A stretch of 13,997 bases of DNA from Russula earlei (taxonomy: Eukaryota > Basidiomycota > Agaricomycetes > Russulales > Russulaceae): the NCBI GenBank assembly GCA_025769875.1, contig JAGFNK010001159.1:1-13997 (forward strand), given 5' to 3'. The position numbers and the translations under genes were made by a program. Within the stretch, counting starts at the first letter, position 1. Each line of letters starts with the position of its first letter. Positions 1 through 8,129 of this stretch are shown piece by piece. The notes beneath the pieces are model-generated. The model searched no databases, had not been told where the DNA came from, and saw nothing but the letters and a program-made list of their open reading frames with translations.

Positions 1-372
1 CCAAATCGGCGCAGAAACCCCCTCAAACATGCGGGATGAATGTCTCCCTCAAAACAGCTTCAATTCATATGAAATTTATTGTCCCTGAATCGCCTGAATG
101 AGGGCTAGGCAGCCCCATTGTTTTCATGAGATTTGAGTGAGAATTGGTGGAGCTGGACTCAAGCCACCTCCATATGTGTATTAGATGAATTACAACTCAA
201 AATCATGGTCTATATCCATTATTTTTCCCTCATGTTGTACCCATGGGCTGTCTTGAGGCAGCCCTATAGTGCTTTTGACTCAAGTGTTGTGGTGTGCAAC
301 ATTGTTTTCAGTGTGATCGGAGTGACGGCCAGCCACTCATTGCCCCTCTCACCTCTCCATTCTGACCATCCT
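1..372. repeat. Left arm of long inverted repeat
   Basis: Its reverse complement matches 2783-3154 along the whole length; position 1 pairs with 3154. A hand comparison finds roughly 16 mismatches, mostly C/T or A/G transitions, so about 95% identity. Homology ends abruptly after the shared GACCATCCTT at about 372. The repeat may continue upstream of the window. Confidence 0.9.
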
Positions 373-532
373 TTGCCCTCATTCCCACCACACCCGCTGT
401 CTCAGCTGCATCAGTCGCACCACACCCTTCCAACTCGCATTTGGCCCTCCACACCCACAGTCACAGCCGCGCCAGTCACACTGCCTGCATCGACCTGCCA
501 TCTGTCTTCACCACGTGCTGCACTCCATCAGC

Positions 533-1999
533 ATGCTGACTCAGTTAGAATACCTCAAGCTCAAGTGGGATCTGGAGGACCTTATCGCCTCCTCGTCAAG
601 ACTCTGCATGTGTGACCAGGAAGATGTAGATGAATACTACCAGAGTTTCAGGGCAATCTGCGGTCCCCTCGTCCATGCGTGCCACCTGTGCTACGAAGAT
701 TGCGATGAGTCATTCTGGCTCGGACTCCACCCGGATGACCGCCGGATGGTCTCCCAATGTCTTGGCCCCTGGCGCCCGAACAAACAGCAGAGGCACTTTG
801 TCAATTTCCAAGAAGTATTCGACACACTAGTCAAGATATTCTCTCAGTGTCCCTGTGACATTCAGTGGGAATGCCAACTCTGCTCTGCAGACGAAGACGA
901 AGACGACTACACATACCCTGCGCCCATGCCCACTCCAGCCTCCATCCCTACATCGTGCACCATCGCCTCCGCCTTGCCTGCCTTGCCCATCGTCCCTGCG
1001 GTTCCCACCTTGTCTGCCATTCCCGTCACCTCGTTCACCGCCACCATCCTCGACTCACCAGCCATCATCGCCTTGGCTCCACCTGCCCTTGCCATCCCAG
1101 CATCACCCGCATTCGCCATCGTCGCCACCTTGTCTGTCCCCGCCGCCATAGCCTCAGCCGTGACATCGCCTATTGCCACTGTCCCCGTCTTTGCCCAACC
1201 AGCTCCCGCACCCACAGTGTCGCCTGCTATGGCCACTGTCTCAGCTCCATGCACAACCACCATCTCAACCTCGCCCACCGACATTTTAGTGCCACCCGCC
1301 ACTTCAGCCCTCGCAGCCTCGTCTGCCACCCCTGCCTTTGTCTCATCCGCTCCCATGCCCTCAGTCGTCTTGTTGCCCTCAGTCTCGTCCGTCGCCTTGT
1401 CCACCTCCACAGTAGCCTCAGTCGTGCCAGCCACTGACTTTGCATCAGTCTCCGTCTTAGCCTCGCCCATACTCGTCAGTTCAGCCCAGTCCATCATAGC
1501 ACCAGCATTGCCAGCTGCCGCTGTCTCCACCCTGCCCTCAGCCTCAGCCTTCTCAGTCTCAGCCACCACCACCGCGCCCCTAGTTTTGCCAGCTGTCTCC
1601 ATCACCCCAGCTTCAGATCAGTCAACCACCGCCACCGCACTCTTAGCCTTGCCAGCCACCTTAGTCTCATCAGCCACCGCCATAGCCTCAGCCTCAGCCA
1701 CCAACGTCTTAGCGCCACACGCCGCCATCTCCACCACTGTCTCACAAGCCACCACTGCCACGCCCTTGTCAGCCACAGCCGCTGTCGCCCCTGCGTTGCC
1801 CTCAGTCATCGCCTCTGCCCCATCCGCCTCCACCATCGCACCAGCTCAGTCCGCCGCCACCTTCTCAGTCTCAGCCACCGCTTTAGTAGTTTTGCGTGAC
1901 ACCAGCACCACCGCACTGTCGCAACCCCTCGCCACCAGCACCACCCCAGAAGACCAAGAAGGCCTTGGCCACAAACTTAGCCACAACACGCCACAATAG
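533..1999 (+). CDS. Gag-like protein with Ala/Ser/Thr/Pro-rich tail
   Basis: This open frame of about 490 residues has its first ATG at 533; the frame is also open from a GTG at 515. The first ~120 residues contain a pattern I associate with gag-like proteins of Agaricomycete retrotransposons: an acidic lead-in to DEYYQSF, then SFWLGLHPDDRRM, then a VFDTLVKIF-like helix. A gag protein would form the element's RNA-packaging particle. From about residue 140 to the end the composition is almost entirely Ala, Ser, Thr, Val and Pro (about 350 residues), arising from degenerate short C-rich repeats. There is no CCHC knuckle and no protease, RT or integrase follows. It ends at a TAG. It is probably a captured or remnant gag fragment, and its expression is doubtful. 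Confidence 0.55.
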   Translation: MLTQLEYLKLKWDLEDLIASSSRLCMCDQEDVDEYYQSFRAICGPLVHACHLCYEDCDESFWLGLHPDDRRMVSQCLGPWRPNKQQRHFVNFQEVFDTLVKIFSQCPCDIQWECQLCSADEDEDDYTYPAPMPTPASIPTSCTIASALPALPIVPAVPTLSAIPVTSFTATILDSPAIIALAPPALAIPASPAFAIVATLSVPAAIASAVTSPIATVPVFAQPAPAPTVSPAMATVSAPCTTTISTSPTDILVPPATSALAASSATPAFVSSAPMPSVVLLPSVSSVALSTSTVASVVPATDFASVSVLASPILVSSAQSIIAPALPAAAVSTLPSASAFSVSATTTAPLVLPAVSITPASDQSTTATALLALPATLVSSATAIASASATNVLAPHAAISTTVSQATTATPLSATAAVAPALPSVIASAPSASTIAPAQSAATFSVSATALVVLRDTSTTALSQPLATSTTPEDQEGLGHKLSHNTPQ

Positions 2000-2277
2000 G
2001 AGCAGAAGCCGCCGCCACGCCGCCGCCGCAGGAGAAGCAGTTGCCGATGCCAACTGCACACTGCACGCCGCCTCCCACATCGCCTCCCCATCTGTTCGCG
2101 CGCTCTCGCCCACAGTCTGCTGCTGACACCTGCAGTGGAGACGACCCCGCCACCGCCGCTGCCATCTCATCACCGCCGCCCTCGTCTCCATTGCCTCCAT
2201 TTCCCATTGCCCTCGCCTCTTCCATCATCGCCATCGCCGATCGCCTGCCTTCGCGTCTTCTGCAGCACAAGCAGCCG
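2000..2277. other. GC-rich low-complexity filler, no gene seen
   Basis: The stretch is rich in GCC, CCG and CAC trinucleotides and continues the composition of the preceding ORF tail without a credible reading frame. Open frames occur on both strands only because stop codons are rare in such sequence. Confidence 0.6.
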
Positions 2278-2779
2278 TGACTGCCGCCTCAATTCAGATG
2301 TGAAAGGCTCAAAACACTTGCATTCAGACGCTTGACTGAGGACAGTCAAAGTTTCAAGCCCCCGGAGGTGTAAGGAAGATTATGGCTGGCCTCAAAATCA
2401 TGTGCGAAAACGCGACACAACACGACATGAGACTGACACCTCAGCTCCCTTTTATCCCTTGCCACCTCCCTCTCATTCCAGGCAGTCCACCGACCGCACA
2501 CCACAAGCCATCTTGCATGCAACATCAAGACCTCGATCGCATCGCCCAGCCCTCACCACCGACCACGCATGCACGCATGCCTTGGCACACTAGATGCATT
2601 CGCGTCTCAAGCCTTTCATGACCACCTCGACCATCTCAACCAGTCTTGATTCACTTTCATGCCTTTCATCTCTAGTACCTCTCTCCTGTATATAAAAACA
2701 CCCTAGCTACTCTGTAGTAGAAAGAGTTCAGAATAGGACCCCTCTTTGCAAGCCCACTCCTCTCTGTCTGTGAAAAACA
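2278..2779 (+). mobile_element. LTR-like segment (probable gypsy-type solo LTR or remnant)
   Basis: The stretch has the layout of a fungal LTR on the + strand: a possible TG start at 2278, a TATA box (TATATAAAAA) near 2689, C/T-rich transcribed sequence, and a CA end at 2779 (GTGAAAAACA). The right inverted arm begins only 3 bp later. No second copy is present in the window and the 5' boundary is a guess, so this rests on architecture alone. Confidence 0.4.
2689..2698 (+). promoter_or_regulatory. TATA box of the LTR-like segment
   Basis: TATATAAAAA lies about 80 bp before the proposed LTR end and would fit an RNA polymerase II core promoter of a retrotransposon. No transcript evidence is available. 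Confidence 0.4.
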
Positions 2780-2782
2780 AGA

Positions 2783-3154
2783 AGGATGGTCAGAATCGAG
2801 AGGCGAGAGGGGTGATGAGTGGCTGGCCACGACTCCAATCGCACTGGAAACAACGTTGCACACCACAACACTTGAGTCAAAAACACTATGGGGCTGCCTC
2901 AAGACAGCCCATGGGTACAACATGAGGGAAAAATAATAGATATAGACCATGATTTTGAGTTGTAATTCATCTAATACACATATGGAGGTGGCTTGAGTCC
3001 AGCTCCACCAATTCTCACTCAAATCTCATGAAAACAATGGGGCTGCCTAGCCCTCATTCAGGCGATTCAGGGACAATAAATTTCATATGAATTGAAGCTG
3101 TTTTGAAGGAGACATTTATCCCGCATGTTTGAGGGGGTTTCTGCGCCAATTTGG
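2783..3154. repeat. Right arm of long inverted repeat
   Basis: Reverse complement of the left arm at about 95% identity. Sequence right after it is Ty1/copia coding, so 3154/3155 is likely an insertion edge. Both arms carry the same ~80-residue open frame on opposite strands; it starts with a non-ATG codon and I do not consider it a gene. Confidence 0.9.
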
Positions 3155-3156
3155 GT

Positions 3157-3690
3157 GGAATTCAAGCTCCACCAAGTGCACTGAAAATGGCAATAATGAG
3201 CCATGTGAGGAACTACCGCAACAACCTATCGAAGACACCATTCCTGGTGTTGACGACCCATTCCCTACAATTAAAAGTGAGGATGATGAGCAGCCTATTC
3301 AGGCACCACAAGAAGAGGAATGTGAGCAAACGCCTGTCCCTCCTACACCGTCCCCTCCTCCTGTTGAAGAACCTGTCCCTCTTCGAAGGTCTCAGTGGTT
3401 GAGGAAAGTACCTACCCATACTGGCAACGTCTATGGTGAACGCAGACACCCCACAGAACTGCAAAAAGACATTTGGCGCACACGCACATGGAGAACAATG
3501 ACAGAAAACCAACCCGGTAGCTCCGGTGAGGATAGTACGTCAGGATCAGCCATTCCAGGCCCCCACCCTCCTGTCATCCTTGACAATCAACCACCACTAG
3601 CCTCTGAGGATGAGGTAGAAGACATTCTATGTCTAGCAAGGGAAGGGGGAGTCAAATTTCTGAACTATCTGCTCGCCCAAGCAGTTCCAC
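3157..3690 (+). pseudogene. Ty1/copia polyprotein fragment, integrase-to-RT spacer
   Basis: An uninterrupted frame of about 178 codons. It contains an acidic, Pro/Glu-rich stretch, then a basic block RRSQWLRKVP followed by YGERRHPTEL, then SEDEVEDILCLAREGGV. This order is typical of the linker between integrase and reverse transcriptase in Agaricomycete copia polyproteins, and that family assignment is from memory. The frame continues exactly at 13741 once the intervening LTR material and one copy of the TCCAC duplication are skipped, and the copia RT start follows there. The 5' side is cut by the inverted-arm unit at 3154. The open frame actually runs to 3779, but the last 89 bases belong to the inserted LTR. 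Confidence 0.8.
3686..3690. repeat. Target-site duplication TCCAC (left copy)
   Basis: Identical to 13741-13745, immediately outside the TG start (3691) and CA end (13740) of the solo LTR. Five bases is the duplication length usual for gypsy/copia integrases. Confidence 0.9.
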
Positions 3691-4407
3691 TGTTACACCA
3701 TTTTCCTTTTATGTTTACTTCTTACCTTTTGCTATGGACTGCTTGCTTTCGTACATCCCTTTACTTACTGGTCTTGTGATCTCTTATGTCTCGTGATCCC
3801 TTCTCTGTTATCATGTGATCCATACACGTCCACGTAACACTGGATTGCTGTTACTTTCTCTTTGTTTGGTTCTCTTTCCATTTATATTCGCTTCTTAGTT
3901 TCGACTGTGCAATGCTGCGCACTTACCGTGCAGTGCAGTTACTTGGATCTGACTCATTCGTGGCCTCATTCCTATGACTCCTACTTATTATGACTCCTAC
4001 TATACTAGTAGCACAGTCAAAGCGCAGCTATTGCTGCGCTTCTCCTGTATATATAAGCTCAGTACTTTGTGACCAAAGCCCTAAGCTTGGTCTCTTGTAG
4101 AATCCAACCTACTCTTGTCCAACATATTCACCTGCAACCCACTCAACTCCTAATCCTCAAACCACATCCACATCTCCATCTCACCAACTCTTCACCCACA
4201 CCAACTACCATCTACTCTACCTATCCCTTCCTTCCCTAAGAGTCTCTCTTTACTCCACTGAGAAGAGCTCTCCTCCTTTAAGACCTACCTTCCTCTACTC
4301 TCTCTGTGTTGTTCAAGGTCTCTGACAGACTTGAACGCATATAGCTAGTGGAACCAGCCCTAGTCTATCCCATTATAAACTTACCCTAGCCTCTCAATGG
4401 ACCGAGT
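3691..4407 (+). mobile_element. Gypsy solo LTR, 5' part (interrupted)
   Basis: Starts TGTTACACC and matches, in the opposite orientation, the two LTRs of the resident gypsy element. It includes a TATA box (TATATATAAG near 4048) and the CTAAGCTTGGTCT segment downstream of it. It stops at 4407, where the TG/CA terminus of the inserted gypsy begins; the remaining 171 bp are at 13570-13740. Joined length is about 882 bp against 884 bp for the resident LTRs. No internal gypsy region belongs to this copy, so it had already become a solo LTR, presumably by LTR-LTR recombination, before it was itself hit. Confidence 0.88.
4402..4407. repeat. Imperfect 6-bp target duplication of the gypsy element (left copy)
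   Basis: CCGAGT at 4402-4407 compares with CCAAGT at 13570-13575, one G/A difference. The resident LTRs carry the same sequence at the equivalent internal site, which confirms that this is the original target. Other duplications in the window are 5 bp. Confidence 0.65.
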
Positions 4408-5291
4408 TGTCACAGTAACGAGCCGTGTCAGTTCTCAAGCATGATGATGGGTCGATAATAGAGATGTGTTCAAGAAATGGGCTGGTTCCCATGTATAGAG
4501 AGTAAGGATCCCTGCAGCAGTCGAAGTGTTCTATGCTAAACAGGTTATGGCCAATAGACCCTTCCTAGTACAACTTGGTCTGTTGAGAAGCTAGGGTAAG
4601 TTTGTAATGGGATAGACTAGGGCTGGTTCCACTAGCTATATGCGTTCAAGTCTGTCTGAGACCTTGAACAATGCAGAGAGAGTAGAGGAAGGTAGGTCTT
4701 AAAGGAGGAGAGCTCTTCTCAGTAGAGTGAAGAGAGACTCTTAACGAAGGAAGGGATAGGTAGAGTAGATGGTAGTTGGTGTGTGTGAAGAGTTGGTGAG
4801 ATGGAGATGTGGATGTGGTTTGAGGATTAGGAGTGAAGTGGGTTGCAGGCAAATATGTTGGACAAGAGTAGGTTGGATTCTACAAGAGACCAAGCTTAGG
4901 GCTTTGGTCACAAAGTACTGAGCTCATATATATACAGGAGAAGTGCAGCAATGGCTGCGCTTTGACTGTGCTACTAGTATAGTAGGAGTCATAATAAGTA
5001 GGAGTCATAGGAATGAGGCCACAAATGAGTCAGAACCAAGTGACTGTGCTGCGCAGTAAATGCGCAGCATTGCACAGTCGAAACTAAGAAGTGAATATAA
5101 ATGGAAAGAGAACCAAACAAAGGGAAAGTAACAGCCATCCAGTGTTACCTGGACATGTATGGATCACATGATAACACAGAAGGGATCACAAGACGTAAGA
5201 GATCACGAGACCAGTAAGTAAAGGGACGCACAAAAGCAAGCAGTCCATAGCAAAAGGTAAGAAGTAAATGTAAAAGGAAAATGGTGTAACA
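4408..5291 (-). repeat. 3' LTR of the gypsy element (884 bp)
   Basis: Read on the minus strand it starts TGTTACACC at 5291 and ends GTGACA at 4408. It matches the 5' LTR after removal of that copy's 295-bp insertion and 5-bp duplication; both are then exactly 884 bp. A hand alignment gives roughly 28 differences (about 3%), nearly all transitions. It is preceded by a polypurine tract, which fixes it as the 3' copy. Confidence 0.93.
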
Positions 5292-5304
5292 TCACCCCCC
5301 CATC
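5292..5304 (-). promoter_or_regulatory. Polypurine tract (plus-strand primer site)
   Basis: On the minus strand a run of seven G, then TGA, directly abuts the TGTTACACC start of the 3' LTR. This is the position and composition expected of the RNase H-resistant primer for second-strand synthesis in LTR retrotransposons. Confidence 0.85.
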
Positions 5305-5311
5305 AAGGCCC

Positions 5312-6645
5312 CTAGAAGTGAGAATGACGATGGTAAGGCCGACCTACTTTCCTCCAGGGCTGGTCCGACTTCGCAGATTGTATCCCTTTTGTTTCATGAT
5401 CTCCTCTGTTGGGACAGTTTGGTCGTATGTGCCCCAGTTCACCGCAATGAAAGCAGGATTTTCTGGAGTGACGGGAGGAGATAGGTGGGAGTCTGGGAGT
5501 GTCAGATGAGAAGGATGAGCCAGGGAGTCAGAAGGAGTCAGTGGAGGAAGATGAATCAAGTCACATAAAGTTCCTGTAAGTGACTACCATCTTCTTCTTC
5601 ATCTGATCTGTCTTGCCACTGGAGGTTGAGGGTAACCCGATTGAGAGTATTGGCAGCGGCAAGGGTTTGTTTAACCTCTTTGAGGTGGCCTTGATGTTCG
5701 AGTATTTGGGCAAAGAGGAGGCGTATGGTTTGTCTCCTCTTGAGGATCTCCGCCATCCTGTACCTGTATGATTTGACTCCTGCAGTAAGGGAGGGGTCGT
5801 TCTTGTCGTTGACAGCCTTGGAGACGAAATTGGTGTAAGGCTGGTCAGGGAGGAGCATGTCCCATTGCTCCTCATTGGGGACTGAGATGGGCCAGGCAGC
5901 AGGGATTGGTGTGAATACTCGGGAGAAGATGGGGGCTCCCTTGCCAAGGGTAGCATGGATGAGGGGTTCTGGTCAAGCCTCCAGCTCAATGAGAAACCAG
6001 TTAGCCCTGTACATGACCCCTCCCGGGTACTCGGGGACTGCAAAGTCAATGAGGGGGTAGTCTGAGGAGGGGATCCAGTCTGGGCTAGGCTAGGCTGGGG
6101 GAGGTGAGGCGCATCAAAGAATTTGGCGGCCTCAAATTGTTCGGCAAGGGAGAATGGGGATGGAGTGCATGCTGGGAAAAGGTCAAGTCCCAGGGCATTA
6201 CACTCAGATCCAAGAAGGGTCGAGGAGAGGGAGACAGATGGTGAAAGAGGGGAGAGACAGACTCGGGCAGCGGTGTCATCATTGTCCTCATCGCACTGGT
6301 AGGCAGGAGGGTTCTCGAAGGAGAGAGACCTTCTTGCCAATTGGGGAGTGGGGGAGGTGATGGCATTGACATCGGCATAGGAAAGTACTGGGGAAGGGTA
6401 GGCGAGAACAGGGGAGGCACAAGTGGGGACTGGGGACGAGGGACAGTAGGCAGGGGATGAGTAGGTTGGGATGGGTGAGGATGGAATATAAACTGGGGAT
6501 TGAGACATTGGCAGTAATGAGAAGAGGTCGAGTTTGAAGGTGAAGAAGGTGAAGAAGGAGTTTGGTAGGTGGAGTGGATGAGATGGCAAGCAAGTTGTAG
6601 AAGATGCTCTGCTGTCTCAAGTTCTGGAGGAGGGTTTTTATACAT
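5312..6645 (-). pseudogene. Third ORF of the gypsy element: unrecognised protein with C-terminal CCHC zinc knuckle
   Basis: I do not recognise this protein. It lies between the end of pol and the polypurine tract, where some retroelements carry an extra or env-like gene. The ATG at 6645 overlaps the pol TAA (ATGTATAA), which suggests reinitiation or coupled translation. Visible parts: a Leu-rich N-terminal segment (6645 to ~6525), a Ser/Pro/Tyr-rich stretch with SSPxPTY-type repeats (~6525-6090), and a compact segment with WIPSSDYPLIDF, NWFLIELE and FTPIPAAWPISVP (~6080-5850). After these come a basic/helical region with MAEILKRRQTIRLLF, a Ser-rich linker, then CFHCGELGHIRPNC (5455-5414), a perfect C-X2-C-X4-H-X4-C knuckle, with the stop at 5314-5312. 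No signal peptide or membrane segment is seen, which argues against an envelope. It is broken by TGA at 5975-5973 and 5530-5528, a 5-bp tandem duplication near 6085-6094, and at least two other frame changes. Confidence 0.7.
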
Positions 6646-7482
6646 GAGCTCGTCCACCTGCAGGGGAAATTGTCTTAGAGTTCAAGTATTCTTTGAGTAG
6701 GGCCGGAGTGTGGAGGTCAGCAGAATTGACCCATGAGCGCTCCGAAACCGGGTATCCTTCCCAATGAACAAGGTATTGTGTCCTTCCTCGGTACTTTCTG
6801 TCACCGATGATAGTGGCAATTTCGTATTCCTCTTCTCCTTGTACAATGTCAGGTGGTGGTCGGGTAAAAGCTTTGCCATATGCCCCTGTTTCAGTGAATG
6901 GCATGAGAAGATCCACATGAAACACATTGTGGATTTTCATTGATGGGGGCAATTTGATGCGATACGCCACTGGTGTGATTTGTTGTATCACCTCAAATGG
7001 TCCATAACGCCAGGGGGCAAGCTTCTTTGATGGGGCCTTAACCACCAGATTATGTCCATCCAGCCACACAAGTTGTCCTTCTTTGAGCTTCCTTGGTTCT
7101 TCTGATGGTTTGATACGTTTCAGAAGTTGTTCCTGTGCCCTGGATCGTACCTGCTCCATGATTTTGAGACGTGTTTCAGCCTCAGGAACAGATATGTCCA
7201 TTGTAGTCCATTTGGCAGTTGGATTGAAACCAAGGAGAAGTTCATGTGGTGTGTGCCTGGTGCCTTCATGTCGCCAAGTATTGTGAGCAAACTCAGCAAT
7301 AGGAAGTAGTGTGTGCCAGTCGTTTTGCCGTCCATTTACAAATTCCCTCAGATAAGTTTCTATCCAGAGGTTCATCAGCTCGGTTTGTCCATCTGTGCAT
7401 GGGTGAAAGGCGGTGCTCAAATTTTGTTTGATCCCTGTGGCTTTACAGATGGCCCTGGCGAAGTTCCCTTTGAAATGGGGGG
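6638..7482 (-). pseudogene. pol: pol part 4: integrase C-terminal half and chromodomain
   Basis: The reading frame, shifted by one base from part 3, contains FHPCTDGQTE with the catalytic Glu at 7381-7379. Counting from the second Asp gives D-X35-E plus exactly one surplus base. Further on are WRYGPFEVI (GPY/F module) and IHNVFHVDLL. At about 6832-6674 a chromodomain follows: EEYEIATIIGDRKYRGR, YLVHWEGYP, WVNSADL. In this family the chromodomain binds methylated histone H3 and biases integration towards heterochromatin. The aromatic/acidic core pattern (YEIATIIG, W.GY, SW) appears intact. The stop TAA at 6640-6638 overlaps the next ORF's ATG. Confidence 0.92.
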
Positions 7483-7913
7483 TCCCTATCAGAGATGATT
7501 CTCTTGGGAATTCCGAACCATGGAAATAGATTAGCCAGGTACTTGATGGCAATGCCAAGACCATCTATGGTTTTATTGCAGGGGATAAACTTTGCAGCCT
7601 TCAAACAGCCTTGATCGACAATAGTGAGAATGGAATCATATGATCCGGACTTTGGAAGATCCATGATAAGGTCCATTGAAACATATTGGAAGGGGCCAGC
7701 TGATACATTTGTATCAAATGGTTGGAGTGGCGCATGTTTCAGGGTGGTGATGGCTTTAGATTCTTGACACTTAGCGCATCCCATGACGTATTCTTCTACA
7801 AAGAGATGGAGTCTAGGCCCTTTGTATTTCCTTCTTATAAGATCCCAAGTGTTAGCAATACCAGGGTGTCCTCCCACTGGGGAATCGTGGACTTCCTTCA
7901 AGACTTCCCGTCA
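7478..7913 (-). pseudogene. pol: pol part 3: integrase zinc-binding and catalytic core, N-terminal half
   Basis: The HHCC zinc-binding module is complete: HDSPVGGH supplies two His seven residues apart, and GCAKCQ supplies two Cys. The catalytic core begins with VSMDLIMDLP (first Asp) and IISDRD (second Asp, codon 7490-7488). The frame is lost in the C6/G6 run at 7477-7482. A TGA at 7913-7911 lies just upstream and the preceding ~210 bases (8129-7914) are an open linker in the same frame. Integrase inserts the cDNA with a short staggered cut, visible here as target-site duplications. Confidence 0.9.
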
Positions 7914-8129
7914 TAAAACGGGGTCATCAGGCAGGTAAGTACGTAAGGGGAGTGACTTGTGTGAGTAAGCTTTGCATGCAAAAGCTTCCTGGTTATCACC
8001 AAAGGTATGGTTAAGGGTAGGAGCACAAGTTTCAGGGATGTTTGTCTTTTGCAAGTGCTCATTGGAGACATGATCAGGTAAGAGTGTGATAGCTTTGTTA
8101 TGAACGTCTTCTCCTTTGTGATCAGGTCG

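Larger units (their letters stand above)
1..3154. mobile_element. Composite unit bounded by long inverted arms, with a gag-like ORF inside
   Basis: Two arms of about 372 bp are reverse complements of each other and enclose about 2.4 kb. Inside are a gag-like ORF, GC-rich filler and an LTR-like stretch. The right arm ends at 3154 and runs directly into a Ty1/copia coding frame, so the unit appears to have inserted into that gene. The left arm starts at base 1 of the window, so its true end and any target-site duplication cannot be seen. I see no transposase and no reverse transcriptase. It could be a non-autonomous element with long terminal inverted repeats, or two copies of a gypsy element's untranslated region left head to head by rearrangement. 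The structure is directly visible; its class is not established. Confidence 0.6.

Noticed and set aside
133..615. 160-residue ORF starting in the left arm, mirrored at 3022-2672
   Set aside because: Both start at a TTG codon, share only the arm-encoded part and diverge where the arm ends; there is no recognisable domain.
907..1605. 232-residue minus-strand ORF rich in Ala, Gly, Glu and Thr
   Set aside because: It is the antisense shadow of the low-complexity gag tail; stop-poor sequence makes several frames open.
3690..3779. C-terminal hydrophobic tail of the 3129-3779 ORF as a membrane anchor
   Set aside because: These residues are read out of the inserted LTR start; the gene's own sequence stops at 3690.
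4646..4852. 68-residue ORF on the minus strand, also present in identical form at 12924-13130
   Set aside because: It lies in the R/U5 part of both LTRs, starts at a non-ATG codon and is identical only because LTRs are copies. There is no protein-like pattern beyond Pro/Ser/Thr/Leu composition.
3691..5291. The two facing LTRs as a single foldback (TIR) transposon
   Set aside because: The right-hand remainder of the first LTR is found at 13570-13740 with its own TCCAC duplication, so the inversion is explained by nested insertion.
5312..6645. Envelope gene in the post-pol position
   Set aside because: No signal peptide, membrane-spanning segment or cysteine-rich ectodomain was found; the knuckle and basic parts indicate a nucleic-acid binder instead.
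5312..6645. Spliceosomal introns explaining the frame changes in ORF3 and pol
   Set aside because: The integrase shift is one base in a homopolymer, one ORF3 shift is a five-base duplication and the RT shift lies within a few codons; none leaves room for a 45-80 base fungal intron at the break.
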